Shown here piece after piece: positions 1 to 11,325 of a DNA stretch of 64,000 bases. A program made the position numbers and the translations under genes. The notes below the pieces were generated by a model that saw only the letters and a list, made by a program, of their open reading frames with translations, was not told where the DNA came from and did not search any database. This DNA is from Sorghum bicolor. Taxonomy: Eukaryota > Streptophyta > Magnoliopsida > Poales > Poaceae. Location of the stretch: the NCBI RefSeq assembly GCF_000003195.3, contig NC_012871.2, forward strand, positions 52,294,843-52,358,842. The letters run 5' to 3'. How positions within the stretch are numbered: position 1 is the first letter of the stretch; each line of letters opens with the position of its first letter.

Positions 1-137
1 GGATGATCGAATTCCGCCCTTCATAGTCAACAAAGACCCAAGCATTCTGTTAAACAATGAGGATACTCCATGGTTACGGCAGGATCATAACCAAGGGTCA
101 TACGTCAAGAAGAAATTCACTGTTGTGTCGGCTTGAC
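1..137 (+). CDS. C-terminal fragment of a possible CACTA transposase
   Basis: An open frame runs in from the window edge and stops at TGA 135-137. It reads as a hydrophilic tail containing KDPSILLNNEDTPWLRQDHN and then a short basic stretch (KKK). Its position directly before a tandem-repeat block and a CACTA-like element suggests the C-terminus of the element's main transposase (TNPD-like). The family call rests on position and general style, not on a catalytic motif. It could equally be the end of an unrelated transposon ORF. Confidence 0.35.
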
Positions 138-2600
138 TTTGTATGAAACTATATTTGAGAATTGTGAATTTTGATGTGTGTAACAAACTTTGTATTCATG
201 ACTTTGTATTTATGACTTTTCCAATTGTTAGAGATCATCAAATGCAAAAATTGTCATGACTATATGTGTCAATTGTGGATTTTCAACTACACCTTCCCAA
301 AACTTTGTCAAATGCAAAAATGGTCTATATATGAAATGTAGATTTTGATGAGTGGAACAATATTGGTATTCATGACTTTTCCATTCGAGACCATCTAGGG
401 TTCCGAAACCGCTGCGTGGCTATGAGTTCTATGAAAATTCAAAATTCAGTGGTTCAAACTTTTCCAAATGAAAAGTTGACCATTAGACAAAATGTAGAAC
501 TTGATGAGTGTAGCAAACTTTGTATTCATGACTATTACATTTGGGACAATCTAGGGTTCGGTCAAAGGGTGTGTTTGTAAAAACCAATGCTTTGACTTTG
601 GTCAAACTTGGTCAAATGGCCCATTTGATGACTTCAAATGAAAAAAGTTTGAATACAAAGTTGTTAGAGATCATCAAGATCTATATTTTATATATTGTCC
701 ATTTTTCCATTTGGATAATTTTGAGCCAATCCTAATTACATTTCTATAAAATCCAAGACGGGTTTTGGTCAAACTTGGTCAAATGACAAACTAAATTACT
801 TCAAATGAAAATATTTTGAATACCAAGTTGTTAGATATCTTCAAGATCTAAACTTTTTATATACACAACTTTTCCATTTGAGAAAGTCTAAGTTAACAAT
901 ACCCACCAATTCTTGAATCTCACACAAACTATATGAAACTATATGTGTCAATTGTGGATTTTCAACTACACCTTCCCAAAAATTTGTCAAATGCAAAAAT
1001 GGTCTATATATGAAATGTAGATTTTGATGAGTGGAACAATATTGGTATTCATGACTTTTCCATTCGAGACCATCTAGGGTTCCGAAACCGCTGCGTGGCT
1101 ATGAGTTCTATGAAAATTCAAAATTCAGTGGTTCAAACTTTTCCAAATGAAAAGTTGACCATTAGACAAAATGTAGAACTTGATGAGTGTAGCAAACTTT
1201 GTATTCATGACTTTTCCATTTGGGATAATCTAGGGTTCGGTCAAAGGGTGTGTTTGTAAAAACCAATGCTTTGACTTTGGTCAAACTTGGTCAAATGACT
1301 CATTTGATGACTTCAAATGAAAAACGTTTGAATACAAAGTTGTTAGAGATCATCAAGATCTATATTTTATATATTGTCCATTTTTCCATTTGGATAATTT
1401 TGAGCCAATCCTAATTACATTTCTATAAAATCCAAGACGGGTTTTGGTCAAACTTGGTCAAATGACAAACTAAATTACTTCAAATGAAAATATTTTGAAT
1501 ACCAAGTTGTTAGATATCTTCAAGATCTAAACTTTTTATATACACAACTTTTCCATTTGAGAAAGTCTAAGTTAACAATACCCACCAATTCTTGAATCTC
1601 ACAGAAACTATATGAAACTATGTGTCAATTGTGGATTTTCAACTACACCTTCCCAAAACTTTGTCAAATGCAAAAATGGTCTATATATGAAATGTAGATT
1701 TTGATGAGTGGAACAATATTCGTATTCATGACTTTTCCATTCGAGACCATCTAGGGTTCCGAAACCGCTGCGTGGCTATGAGTTCTATGAAAATTCAAAA
1801 TTCAGTGGTTCAAACTTTTCCAAATGAAAAGTTGACCATTAGACAAAATGTAGAACTTGATGAGTGTAGCAAACTTTGTATTCATGACTTTTCCATTTGG
1901 GACAATCTAGGGTTCGGTCAAAGGGTGTGTTTGTAAAAACCAATGCTTTGACTTTGGTCAAACTTGGTCAAATAGCCCATTTGATGACTTGAAATGAAAA
2001 AAGTTTGAATACAAAGTTGTTAGAGATCATCAAGATCTATATTTTATATATTGTCTATTTTTCCATTTGGATAATTTTGAGCTAATCCTAATTACATTTC
2101 TATAAAATCCAAGACGGGTTTTGGTCAAACTTGGTCAAATGACAAACTAAATTACTTCAAATGAAAATATTTTGAATACCAAGTTGTTAGATATCTTCAA
2201 GATCTAAACTTTTTATATACACAACTTTTCCATTTGAGAAAGTCTAAGTTAACAATACCCACCAATTCTTGAATCTCACACAAACTATATGAAACTATAT
2301 GTGTCAATTGTGGATTTTCAACTACACCTTCCCAAAACTTTGTCAAATGCAAAAATGGTCTATATATGAAATGTAGATTTTGATGAGTGGAACAATATTG
2401 GTATTCATGACTTTTCCATTCGAGACCATCTAGGGTTCCGAAACCGCTGCGTGGCTATGAGTTCTATGAAAATTCAAAATTCACTGGTTCAAACTTTTCC
2501 AAATTAGATAAAATGTAGAACTTGATGAGTGTAGCAAACTTTGTATTCATGACTTTTCCATTTGGGACAATCTAGTGTTCGGTCAAAGGGTGTGTTCATC
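138..2600. repeat. Higher-order tandem repeat, 679-bp period made of four diverged monomers
   Basis: The landmark TGTGTCAATTGTGGATTTTC recurs at 265, 944, 1621 and 2300, giving periods of 679, 677 and 679 bp. Within each unit a weaker motif around TTTTCCATT recurs about every 156, 170, 167 and 186 bp (for example at 377, 533, 703, 870, then 1056). The 679-bp unit is therefore a tetramer of related 156-186-bp monomers. Copies of the large unit are nearly identical, while monomers inside a unit are strongly diverged. The last copy breaks off near 2600. AT-rich, with no credible ORF. It may be internal to the adjoining CACTA element or a separate satellite. Confidence 0.9.
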
Positions 2601-2974
2601 AAGATATATATTTTTATATGATTTTTTATTTGATGAAAATTATACCCAACTAGCATTCCTAGTAATAAATAACAAAAATAAAAAGTTTTACGTCAATATG
2701 ATGTGAAAATAAATTTCCAGTTCATTGGATATAGTTTTTGTAAATTTATTAGAATAATATATTTTTGCTTTAACAAAATACTAAACATTTCTTACAAAAT
2801 CATTGCAAATTATAAAAATACAATAAGATATTTAAGTTTAAAAATTTTCATGTGTACATTAAAACAAATTACAATATATGTCACGTTTTAAAAAACATTA
2901 TGCAAAATATTTAATTTACTATACAATTTAATATATAAATTGTATATATAAACAATTGAAAAACCCTAAACTAA
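2601..2974. other. AT-rich spacer without a recognisable gene
   Basis: Very AT-rich sequence between the last tandem-repeat copy and the first TTTAGCACCGG motif. No coding frame, hairpin or transposon terminus (no CACTA) is visible, so the left end of the element cannot be fixed here. Confidence 0.6.
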
Positions 2975-2982
2975 ATAACAGG

Positions 2983-3224
2983 GCCTTTAGCACCGGCCCA
3001 TAGTGGGAACCGGTGCTAAAGGGTCCTGAAAATTTCAAGAGCCCGCCCTAGCGCGCGCTGGACCCTTTAGCACCGGTCCGTGGCTGGAACCGGTGCTAAA
3101 GGGTCCCTTTAGCACCGGCTGGTAACACGAGCCGGTGTTAAAGGGTCACACCGGCTCGTGTTACCAGCCGGTGTTAAAGACCCTTTAGCACCGGTTCCAG
3201 CCACGGACCGGTGCTAAAGGGTGC
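2983..3224. repeat. Left subterminal palindromes of the CACTA-like element
   Basis: Several inverted pairs of the type CCTTTAGCACCGG/CCGGTGCTAAAGG. The block 3062-3224 is close to one large palindrome: the outer arms hold the 'tccgtggctggaaccgg' pair and the inner arms the 'ctggtaacacgagccgg' pair, meeting near 3147. Such subterminal repeats are the binding sites of TNPA-like proteins in En/Spm. Confidence 0.85.
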
Positions 3225-3229
3225 CCCCC

Positions 3230-3236
3230 TATATAA
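3230..3236 (+). promoter_or_regulatory. TATA box of the transposon gene
   Basis: TATATAA lies six bases after the end of the large palindrome and is followed by a GC-rich leader (about 3260-3520). The arrangement places putative transposase-binding repeats immediately upstream of the core promoter, as in En/Spm. Confidence 0.65.
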
Positions 3237-3579
3237 GCCGCTGCGTCCTGGATCTGAGCAGTTACCTGCGTCTTCGTCTCCAGCGCCGCGACGTTCGTCG
3301 TCTTCACCGCCGCCGTCGCGCCGTTTCAACTCCCAGCGCCGTCGCGTCCTTCTTCCAGCGCCGCCGCGGCCTCCACCAACGTTGCCGCGGCCCTCCACCA
3401 GCTCCGCCGCGGCCCTCCATCAGCGCCGCCGCCGGAGGGCACCTGCAGCGCCGGCCAAGCAACGTCGTCTCATCGATCTCTTCTCCGATCCCGGCCGGCT
3501 GTGTGCTAAGCAATATGTATAGATCGAGAACGCAATGCATCTCTCCATTGATTAATTAAATATTTATATACACTAGACC

Positions 3580-4320
3580 AGATATATATATATATATATG
3601 TATATATATGGTGTTTTGATTTGTAGTATTATTTTTGGAATATATTTTTATGTATATATATGTATTATTTTTTGTATGTATGTATATTATTTTTTGTACA
3701 TATATACACACATATATATAGTTTGTATGTATGAATTATAATTGTTTGTATGTATGTATGTATGTATTATTTTTTTAATATATTATTCTAGTATATATAT
3801 ATAGTATGTATGTATGTTTTATTTTTTGTATATATGTATTATTTTTTGTATGTATGTATATTATTTTTTGTACATATATACACACACATATATATAGTTT
3901 GTATGTATGAATTATAATTGTTTGTATGTATGTATGTATTATTTTTTTAATATATTATTCTAGTATATATATATAGTATGTATGTATGTATGTATGTTTT
4001 ATTTTTTGTATATATGTATTATTTTTTGTATGTATGTATATTATTTTTTGTACATATATACACACATATATATAGTTTGTATGTATGAATTATAATTGTT
4101 TGTATGTATGTATGTATTATTTTTTAAATATATTATTCTAGTATATATATATAGTATGTATGTATGTTTTATTTTTTGTATATATGTATTATTTTTTGTA
4201 TGTATGTATATTATTTTTTTACATATATACACACACATATATAGTTTGTATGTATGAATTATAATTGTTTGTATGTATGTATGTATGTATTATTTTTTTA
4301 ATATATTATTTGTAGTAGTA
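3580..4320. repeat. AT-rich tandem repeat (about 175 bp x 4) in intron 1
   Basis: The landmark TACATATATACACAC recurs at 3697, 3871, 4051 and 4220, spaced 174, 180 and 169 bp. Each unit contains (TATG)n and ATTATTTTTT runs. It lies in the first intron of the transposon gene and explains the spurious long frames on the minus strand here. Confidence 0.85.
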
Positions 4321-4324
4321 TTTT

Positions 4325-4690
4325 TTAGTATATATTTGTTGTATATTATTCTTGTATCATATTTTATTTTCTAGTGTTTTGTATATATTATTGTTTGTAC
4401 TATATTATTCTAGTATTGTTTTTTATTCTAGTGTATTACTGGGCTTAAAAGATTCTAGTATTATTTTTAGAGCACTCCAACACTTTCATTTGTAGTAGTA
4501 CTAGTAGTAGTATATAAGTCTCTAATATATGTTCTAGTAGTGTTTAGCCACCAAATTTATTCTAGTAGGGTTTTGTATATATTATTGTTTGTACTATATA
4601 TTATTCTAGTATTGTTTTATATTCTAATGTATTACTTGGCTTAAAAGATCATAGTATTATTTTTAGAGCACTCCAACACTTTCATTTGTA
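4325..4690. repeat. Tandem duplication of about 190-bp intronic unit
   Basis: The segment containing GTATATATTATTGTTTGTAC and the later TTTTTAGAGCACTCCAACAC occurs twice, at about 4378-4500 and 4568-4690, with small differences. Noncoding and intronic. Confidence 0.8.
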
Positions 4691-6881
4691 GTAGTATTAG
4701 TGTATTTCTTATCTTATATAGAATATATATATATATGTATGGTTGCAGACATAGAAATGGCTGACCGTCCTCATGATGATCCTGATTATATGGAAGCTGC
4801 CATTCAAAATATGATCGATGACGGTAGTCAGTACTTTGTTGATTACCACGAGATCATGCAAGGCAATCCTACTGAGCAACAAGAGGGCAATGCCCCTGAG
4901 CAACAAGAGGGCAATGCCCCTGAGCAACAACTTGTCGTGCAACAAGAAGAAAATACTGGCGAGGTATGTAAATGTAAACATATATAATTAATGCATCTCT
5001 TACATTAGGTTTTAGATTTATTACTTGGTTATTAATTTAGTATTTTTGTTTCTATATCTACGTGTAGCCTTCTGGATCGACCTCTACGGGGAGAAGCGTA
5101 CCTCCACGAGGGCCAAAGAAGCCGTTGGAGGGCCGCTATGTAATCTCTGAGTTTGAGATAGCTACAGGCAGACCACTTGGTGAGCATGCAAATAAATATG
5201 TTAGTCACTGTGGATATCTTGTGAGAGATCAAATACCGATCAGTGCTCGTGAATGGAGAGAGAAGCGACGTGCTCCTGAGATCAGTTTTGTCTCTGATCG
5301 TGACAAGGAGTTAGTTTGGAAAGCCGTCACAGACGTTTTCACCTTCGACACCAACGATGAAGAGTTGAAGGTGCGAATTTATGACTGGACTCTGAAGAAG
5401 ATGGCAGTACTCTTCTAGAATTGGAAGAAGTCTTTGTACAATAAATATGTCAAGAAAAACGAGACTCCAAATTTCAACCTCAAGCAATATGTAAAGCTGA
5501 GGGCCTTCTGGGATGACTTTGTGCAGTACAAAACATCAGAAGAGGGCGAGGAACGAGCCAATAGAAACAAAGAGAATGCTAGTAAAAAGACATACCACCA
5601 TCATATGGGATCAGGTGGTTATAAGAGTGTTGTTCCCAAGTGGGACCGAATGGAACAGGAGATGCTTGCTAGGGGGGTCACACGCGAGACAATAGCAAAG
5701 AATTGGAGCGAGCGCTCCAAGCATTGGTTCTACGGTCATGGGGAAGCGTGGACCCAGACACCGGGGCGCTAGTTTGGGGCCAAGAAATCTCTAGAGCAGC
5801 AGAGAGACTAGTCCGTGCACGAGAGGCGGTTCAGTCTGGTGAGTTCAGGCCTAACAGGGAGAAGGATGAACTCACCTATGCGCTTGAAAATCCTGAGCAC
5901 GGTGGGCGTACGAGAGGCTATGGGGCAGTTCCGTGGCTACAATCATTCCAAGCCGATCAAGATACCTACAGAAGCCGCCAGAGAAAGAAGGATGAGGAGG
6001 CAGAGTGGATCCGCCGCCTGGAAGCTTTTGTTCTGCAGTCACAAGAGCGCGAGAAAGCTCGTGAAGAATGGATGCAGGCAGAGATTCAAAGGCAAGTGCA
6101 AGCAGCACTTAGTCAAATGACGAAAGGGCAAGGTACATCACAGCCTGAGGTCAATGTTAGCCCCCCAGGCCAGTTGAAAAGCAGCTGCGCATCCACGGAA
6201 GTACCAACCATTCAGGATGACACGAAGCTACACTTCCCCGTGGATGATGTCACAGAGGCTTTTACTACCTGTGAGCTGCATGTACCAGATGGGAATGCCA
6301 CCAAAAAGGTGGCTATCACTGTTGTCAACCCTATCGACCGAACGAGAACTCCAAGAATACATAATCGACCAGTACCTGGTGGATATGCTAGCGTCTCGGT
6401 TGATAGGGTTGAGAAAGGTTGTGGCAATGTGCCACTAGACATAGAAGGGGGAGACAGAGAGAAGACCTTAGGTGAAGCTGAGAAGACATTTATTTGTTGG
6501 CGCAAGCGCTTCATAATTATTCCTCAACATAGGTTTGTGTGTGATTTTACTTCTTATATTATTTATTATGTATTGAAATTAAAAAAAGTTTGCTCACAAA
6601 ACTTGTAATTGTTTTCTTTACAGGGACTCCTCCAACCTAAGTCCAGTTCTCTCCCCAGCGCATCACAGTGCTGCGGGCGGTGACAATGCTGGATCTCCTC
6701 CAACACCTGCGGCGGCCACACCGACCCCGCCACCGCCTCCACCACGGTCTCCACCTCCTCCACCGAGGTCTCCAACTCCTCCACCGAGGTCTCCAACTCC
6801 TCCACCGCGTTCTCCAACACCAAAAAGATCAGCCCCACCACCTCCACCGCCTGCACCTCCCTCTCCAAAGAGTGCACGGTC

Positions 6882-7347
6882 TGTCGACGAAAGCTGGTCG
6901 GCAGTCTACCTTGGGGTATACCCACGGTAGTAGTTTATCGGTAGACGGTGCGCGAACTACGAACTCGATGGTGACGCAAGACACAGGCGAGCTTTTTATC
7001 CAGGTTCGGCCGCCGAGTTGGCGTAATACCTACGTCCTGCGTCTGATTGTATTGGTTTGAGTTGAGAGAATAATGTGTCCTAGGGGGGGTCTCTTGCCCC
7101 TCCTTATATAGTCCGGAGGGCGAGGGTTACAGATCTGGAAACTAATCCTAGTCGGTTACAATTGCCATAGATAGTTCAATATCAATTCCTATTCTAACCG
7201 ACTAGAATCCTGCTTGATCTTCACGTCTTGTTTCCTTGCGTGAAACTCCAAGCTGTCAGATCAAACCTTGAGCTTGTCTCGTAATGGGCCAAGCCTCCTG
7301 GCCCAAGTCTAGCCGTAAGGGTATAGGGGTTTATACCCCCACACAGT
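6882..7347. mobile_element. LTR-like insertion (probable 466-bp solo LTR)
   Basis: The insertion begins TGTCGACG and ends near CCCCCACACAGT. It is flanked by the direct repeat CGGTC at 6877-6881 and 7348-7352. It interrupts the proline/serine-rich coding exon of the transposon gene. An internal TATA-like CTTATATAG (about 7102) is consistent with an LTR promoter. The right end does not finish in a clean CA if the CGGTC duplication is accepted, so the exact border, and LTR rather than another element class, is uncertain. Confidence 0.55.
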
Positions 7348-9258
7348 CGGTCCCCTCGCCTCCAAAGCGAGGTAGTAAGAAGCGGTCCGCCCAAGAAGGA
7401 CCGAAGTCATCGGTCCCACCTCCAAAGAAAGCTGCCTCAGCAAAGAGAGCTAAGACACCAGAAAAATTACCTTACGAAAAGAGTGAAGAGGAGGTAATTG
7501 CTGCATCCAAAGCTGAGGTCCAACAATTTTTTGATAAAGTAAAGGAGGATAGGAAAAAACGGCTTAACCCAGAAAAGCCGTACTTTTATGTGAAGCCATC
7601 GGAACTGAGGCAGAAGGTGGCGGACCATCAAAAGAAGCAACGCGAAGCTCAGAAAAAGCCAGCACTTTCGGACTATGAGCGGTCTCTGGTCAAGTCTTCA
7701 CAGCCTAAGAAGAGAGTAGGAAAGGGGGTCCCACAGCTCGGAGAAGTATCAAAACCGGTGCCCCCTTTGATTGTGCCAAATCAATACGGCTCAAATGAAG
7801 ACTTGATGCCAAAGAAATCCTTAGCGTTGTCTGAGCTAGACTCGCTTGAGCGTTACTTTGGACAGAGCGGTTTAAATATGGAAGAAATTGCCGCCATTCT
7901 TGGATGCCAAACATTTGAAAAAGCCGAGGTAGTTGATCAATGGAGGGCAAGATATGAACCGGGCAGAAGTCTATTCGACCCTAAGCGTTTACACGAGCTC
8001 GGCACACAAATGTTTGCAATAAACAAATGGTGCATTGAGGCGTCTAAAAGGGGAGATAATTGGATTTCTGTTCGTATTAGACAACATCACTACTTCCGTG
8101 GAGATGACCTCATATACGTGCAGTTCGAAGAATTGCACCAATTATGTCACCTCGACGCTCTTGACAAATCTCTTGTCAGCTGCTTTTGTCTGTAAGTATT
8201 TTTTTCTTTTTATTATACTTCTAACTTCTTTAATTATATGTATATAATCCTTACACACTTAGGATTTGTATGTATATATGCAGGCACCAAATGAGAGAGC
8301 TCAGAATGAGAAATGACAATAGTATTGGGTTCGTTGACCCTTATATTGTTTTCAAGGCTCCGCAGGCAGTGTGGACAGCAGATCATGAGACAGAAGTCTG
8401 CACCAATCTTATGAGGTTCTTTGTGATCTAAAAAGAAAAACAAAAAATACTCTTCCCCTTCAACTTCGAGTGAGTTATATAGTTATTAAGTGCATGCATA
8501 TTTTATTTTACATTATAGGACTGACTATATATATGTGTGTGTAAACAGCTTTCACTGGATACTCATGGTCATTGAAATTCCCAAGAACCGGTTGATAATC
8601 TTTGACTCAATGAGAAAACCACAAAAAAATTATCAACAAATGGTAAACATTATTCAAAGGTACGTAATGTCGATCTCAGCTACAAAAATATCATAATATG
8701 ACTCTGTAATTATTAGTTCACGATCCACAATGGCTGTGTATAGGGTTTGGGAAAGATTCATTGACCGTGAACATCTCAGTGGATGTAAAGCGCCGCTTAA
8801 CATAATACATCCACAAGTAAGTTCTACTAGCTAACAAACTTTCGCTAACTTTTAGCCTTCTTATTGTCGTGGTCATGAATATTTTTATATATATATCGTA
8901 CAGTGGTGTTTAAGACAAGAAGGGGGGAACAATCTATGTGCATATTACGTGTGCAAATTCATGATGGCACAAGTCAATCAAACACCCACAGAGACGCTCA
9001 GAGTACGTTACATGTCTCTTTTCATTATCTCCTGAATTATATTGAATAACTTAGATAACTAATACCTTTTTTATTTATTTCAAATTAAAGACGGAATGGC
9101 TGAGGGAAAAAGTCCTACAACAAGACCGAATCAAAGCTATCCAAGAGACGATAATAGGATTTCTCCGCGACCAAGTGATCAATCCAAACGGCGAGTTTCA
9201 CTTCAACGGCAACGAAACTCTTATTCCAAACAACGATGATCATTTGTATCGTTTGTAG

Positions 9259-9554
9259 ACATTGGGAGAAAAAACTCTATGTATATGTGTTACGAATTTT
9301 GTACATATAAAACTATATATATAAAGCTTTTTACATATCTATTTAATTTTTGATGTGGTCTATTCATTTTATTATAGGCAAAGCTTAATTATTAAGCTAA
9401 GCCTATAATTTTCATTTATATATGCTTAATATGCGTGTAATATAAATATATTATTGTATCAGCAAAACATGTATTGAAAAACCTATTATTATATATTATA
9501 TATAAACAATAAACAGAACCGAAGAAGTGAACCAAAAAAAGAAAAAGAAACCCT
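9259..9554. other. AT-rich 3' flank of the transposon gene
   Basis: 3' untranslated and spacer sequence after the Ulp1 stop codon. Low complexity and AT-rich, with no second gene. Confidence 0.6.
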
Positions 9555-9770
9555 TTAACACCGGTTGGTAATACCAACCGGTGTTAAAGGGTCCTGCAAC
9601 GTGGCAGCCCTGGCAGGACCCTTTAACACCGGTTGGTATTACCAACCGGTGTTAAAGGGGGGCTTTAGCCCCGGTTGCCAGAACCGGGACTAAAGGGTGG
9701 GCCTTTAGTCCCGGAAGGGCAGCACCGGCTCGGGAACCGGGGCAACAGGCCATTCCCGACCGGTGCTAAT
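9555..9770. repeat. Right subterminal palindromes of the CACTA-like element
   Basis: Two palindromes of TTTAACACCGGTTGGTA with a complementary arm are followed by CCCGG variants (TTTAGCCCCGG, TTTAGTCCCGG). They match the left cluster in style but with TTAACACC instead of TTAGCACC. No TAGTG terminus is visible before the sequence becomes unrelated near 9780. Confidence 0.85.
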
Positions 9771-9904
9771 GCCCGATCATGCAGCAGTGTCGAGACTCCA
9801 CGAGATAGACGGACTGCTGAGTTTGAGTTCGGAAAGGATTCTTTATTATTGGCAGATACAAAGATTGGTGGACTAAAGATTTCACAATTATATATTCCGA
9901 AAAG

Positions 9905-10101
9905 ATATAGATATAGATAAAAACATATTTAGAAAAAATGATATAAGTATATTTTTATATAAGTATTTTTTAAAACAAATCTATTCATATAATTTTCATG
10001 TTTGCAAACTCAACAATTTAAAATTTATTGATGATTTATATTCCCAATATTTGACTCAAATCTTGTCCAAAATGACTTCTAAATCCTATACGGAGAGAGT
10101 A
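9905..10101. mobile_element. Truncated Stowaway-like MITE
   Basis: The sequence is recognisably related to the complete copy at 54212-54467: shared blocks around TTTGCAAACTCAACAATTTA and TTGTCCAAAATGACTTC, and a right end ...GGAGAGAG followed by TA. The left half is missing. Confidence 0.65.
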
Positions 10102-10711
10102 GTGTTTTAAAATTCTAAAATAAATTTTTAAAAATATGATAGATCGAGAAATTTTAAATTTAGGTGGATACATAATAAACCTAACCGGTGCGTATGTGTT
10201 TTTTAAAAATACATTATTGGAGGCGTTGATTCCAGTGCAATTATGACTGAGATCCGCGTGCTATACACACATGACTGAAAAAAAACATGCCGGGATAAAA
10301 AAAAGGGCTAGCTACACAGCTTGAAGCGGAAAACCGAAAACGCAAGACAACGTGGTCCACCCAACGCAGAAAGACAGCCTGAACCAAGGAGGACCCGCTG
10401 CGGCGCTTCCAATCCTACTCCAACCTCAAATGAATTAGCCAAAACCGAGTCAATTTATGATTATAAGTTGGATGAAAATCTAAGGTGGAAGAAAATGTAA
10501 GGTGGACTGAAATTTTGCCTCTTTATTATTAGGTAGAGATAGAGAATCAGAGGATGCTACTGACACCCCTTTTGTCTTTGCTAAACATACAATTCGATAC
10601 GTTGCTCCATTCTGCAGTGTTGATAACATGCGGCTGTCATAAAAGTTCTTTTCGTACGCAGGAAGGAAACAAACAGAACAATTGGATTAAAGCGCACGTT
10701 GTAGAATGATA

Positions 10712-10931
10712 CTCCCTTCATCCTTTGACTTTTTTTACTTCAAGTTTCATCACTTGTCTTATTCAAAAAATTTATGCAAATATAGTCAAATTTAAGTCAT
10801 TTTTGAAGAACTTTTATTAATAAATCTATACACAACAAAAAAAAGTAATATTTTGTATAAAACTTTGAATAAGACGAGTGGTCAAACTTGATATTGAAAA
10901 AGTCAAATGACTTAATTTGGGATGGATTGAG
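10712..10931. mobile_element. Stowaway-like MITE, complete
   Basis: Termini CTCCCTTCATCC and GGGATGGATTGAG are imperfect inverted repeats flanked by TA on both sides. AT-rich interior with internal inverted pairing (a TTTGACT...AGTCAAA arm and a CACTTGTCTTATTC/GAATAAGACGAGTG pair). Non-coding. Confidence 0.8.
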
Positions 10932-11130
10932 TAGCATTTATTATTTGTTTCGGCTGCGCAAAGGTAGAGGACGGTGGAGGGGTTAACCAAAGAACAGATG
11001 ACGCAGCTAACAGCGTAAAGCGGATGATGCTTCGTTACTTGAATGCATCGGATCCTGGCACTACCACAATAGACCCCAAATAAAACGGCAAATGAAAGCT
11101 TTGATGTCAATCGCCTCCATGCTAAATTGT

Positions 11131-11325
11131 AAGACGTTTGACTTTTTTATCATAAATTTGACCGCTTATCTTATTTAAAAAAATTATACAAATATAGTTT
11201 AATTTAAGTTATTTTTAAACTAAGGCACGACAAAAAAATTATAGTTTGCACAAATTAAATAAGACGAATGGTCAATTTTAATATTAAATAAAAATCAAAT
11301 TTTTTATAATTTCGGATGGATTGAG
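11131..11325. mobile_element. Degenerate Stowaway-like MITE
   Basis: Related to the element at 10712-10931: shared GACCGCTTATCTTATTT / AAATAAGACGAATGGTC arms and right end GGATGGATTGAG before TA. The left terminus is eroded. Confidence 0.65.

Larger units (their letters stand above)
3237..9258 (+). pseudogene. TNPA-like / Ulp1 (C48) cysteine-protease gene of a CACTA-like transposon, broken
   Basis: Exons inferred from GT-AG sites: GC-rich leader (about 3260-3525), 4757-4963 (ATG at 4757), 5068-6532, 6624 to 8192 (interrupted by an insertion at 6882-7347), 8284-8469, 8549-8659, 8744-8816, 8904-9002, 9091-9258. The first part resembles the plant Ptta/En-Spm transposase family: an acidic N-terminus with three EQQEGNAP-type repeats, then a basic helical region. 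It is followed by a DUF8039-like segment (from HFPVDDVTEAF to about 6510) and a proline-rich RSPTPPP linker (about 6720-6860). The last exons form a Ulp1-like protease with a plausible triad: His in FHWILMV, Asp in IIFDSM, Gln in RQEGG and Cys in LCAYYVC. Breaks seen: TAG at 5416, a one-base shift near 5740, an insertion at 6882 and TAA near 8428. The catalytic residues survive, but the reading frame does not. Confidence 0.75.
2975..9780 (+). mobile_element. Decayed CACTA-like (En/Spm) DNA transposon carrying a TNPA-like/Ulp1 gene
   Basis: Both ends carry clusters of the inverted motif TTTAGCACCGG...CCGGTGCTAAA and its variants (2983-3224 and 9555-9770), typical of the subterminal regions of grass CACTA elements. 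Between them lies one plus-strand gene with a transposase-associated protein and a Ulp1 protease domain, a combination known from plant CACTA and some MULE elements. The expected terminal CACTA/TAGTG sequences and a 3-bp target duplication were not found at either end. The element is therefore truncated, or its true termini lie further out; it may include the tandem repeat and the fragment at 1-137. Confidence 0.7.

Noticed and set aside
541..735. Open frame inside the 679-bp repeat
   Set aside because: Starts at a non-ATG codon, lies within a noncoding tandem repeat and is not kept in the other repeat copies.
3174..3559. Four overlapping GC-rich frames on both strands
   Set aside because: They arise from CCGCC/GCC simple composition in the transposon leader. 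None has a domain, and the supported coding start is at 4757.
4041..4238. Tyr/Ile/Lys-rich minus-strand frame
   Set aside because: Low-complexity product of the AT-rich tandem repeat.
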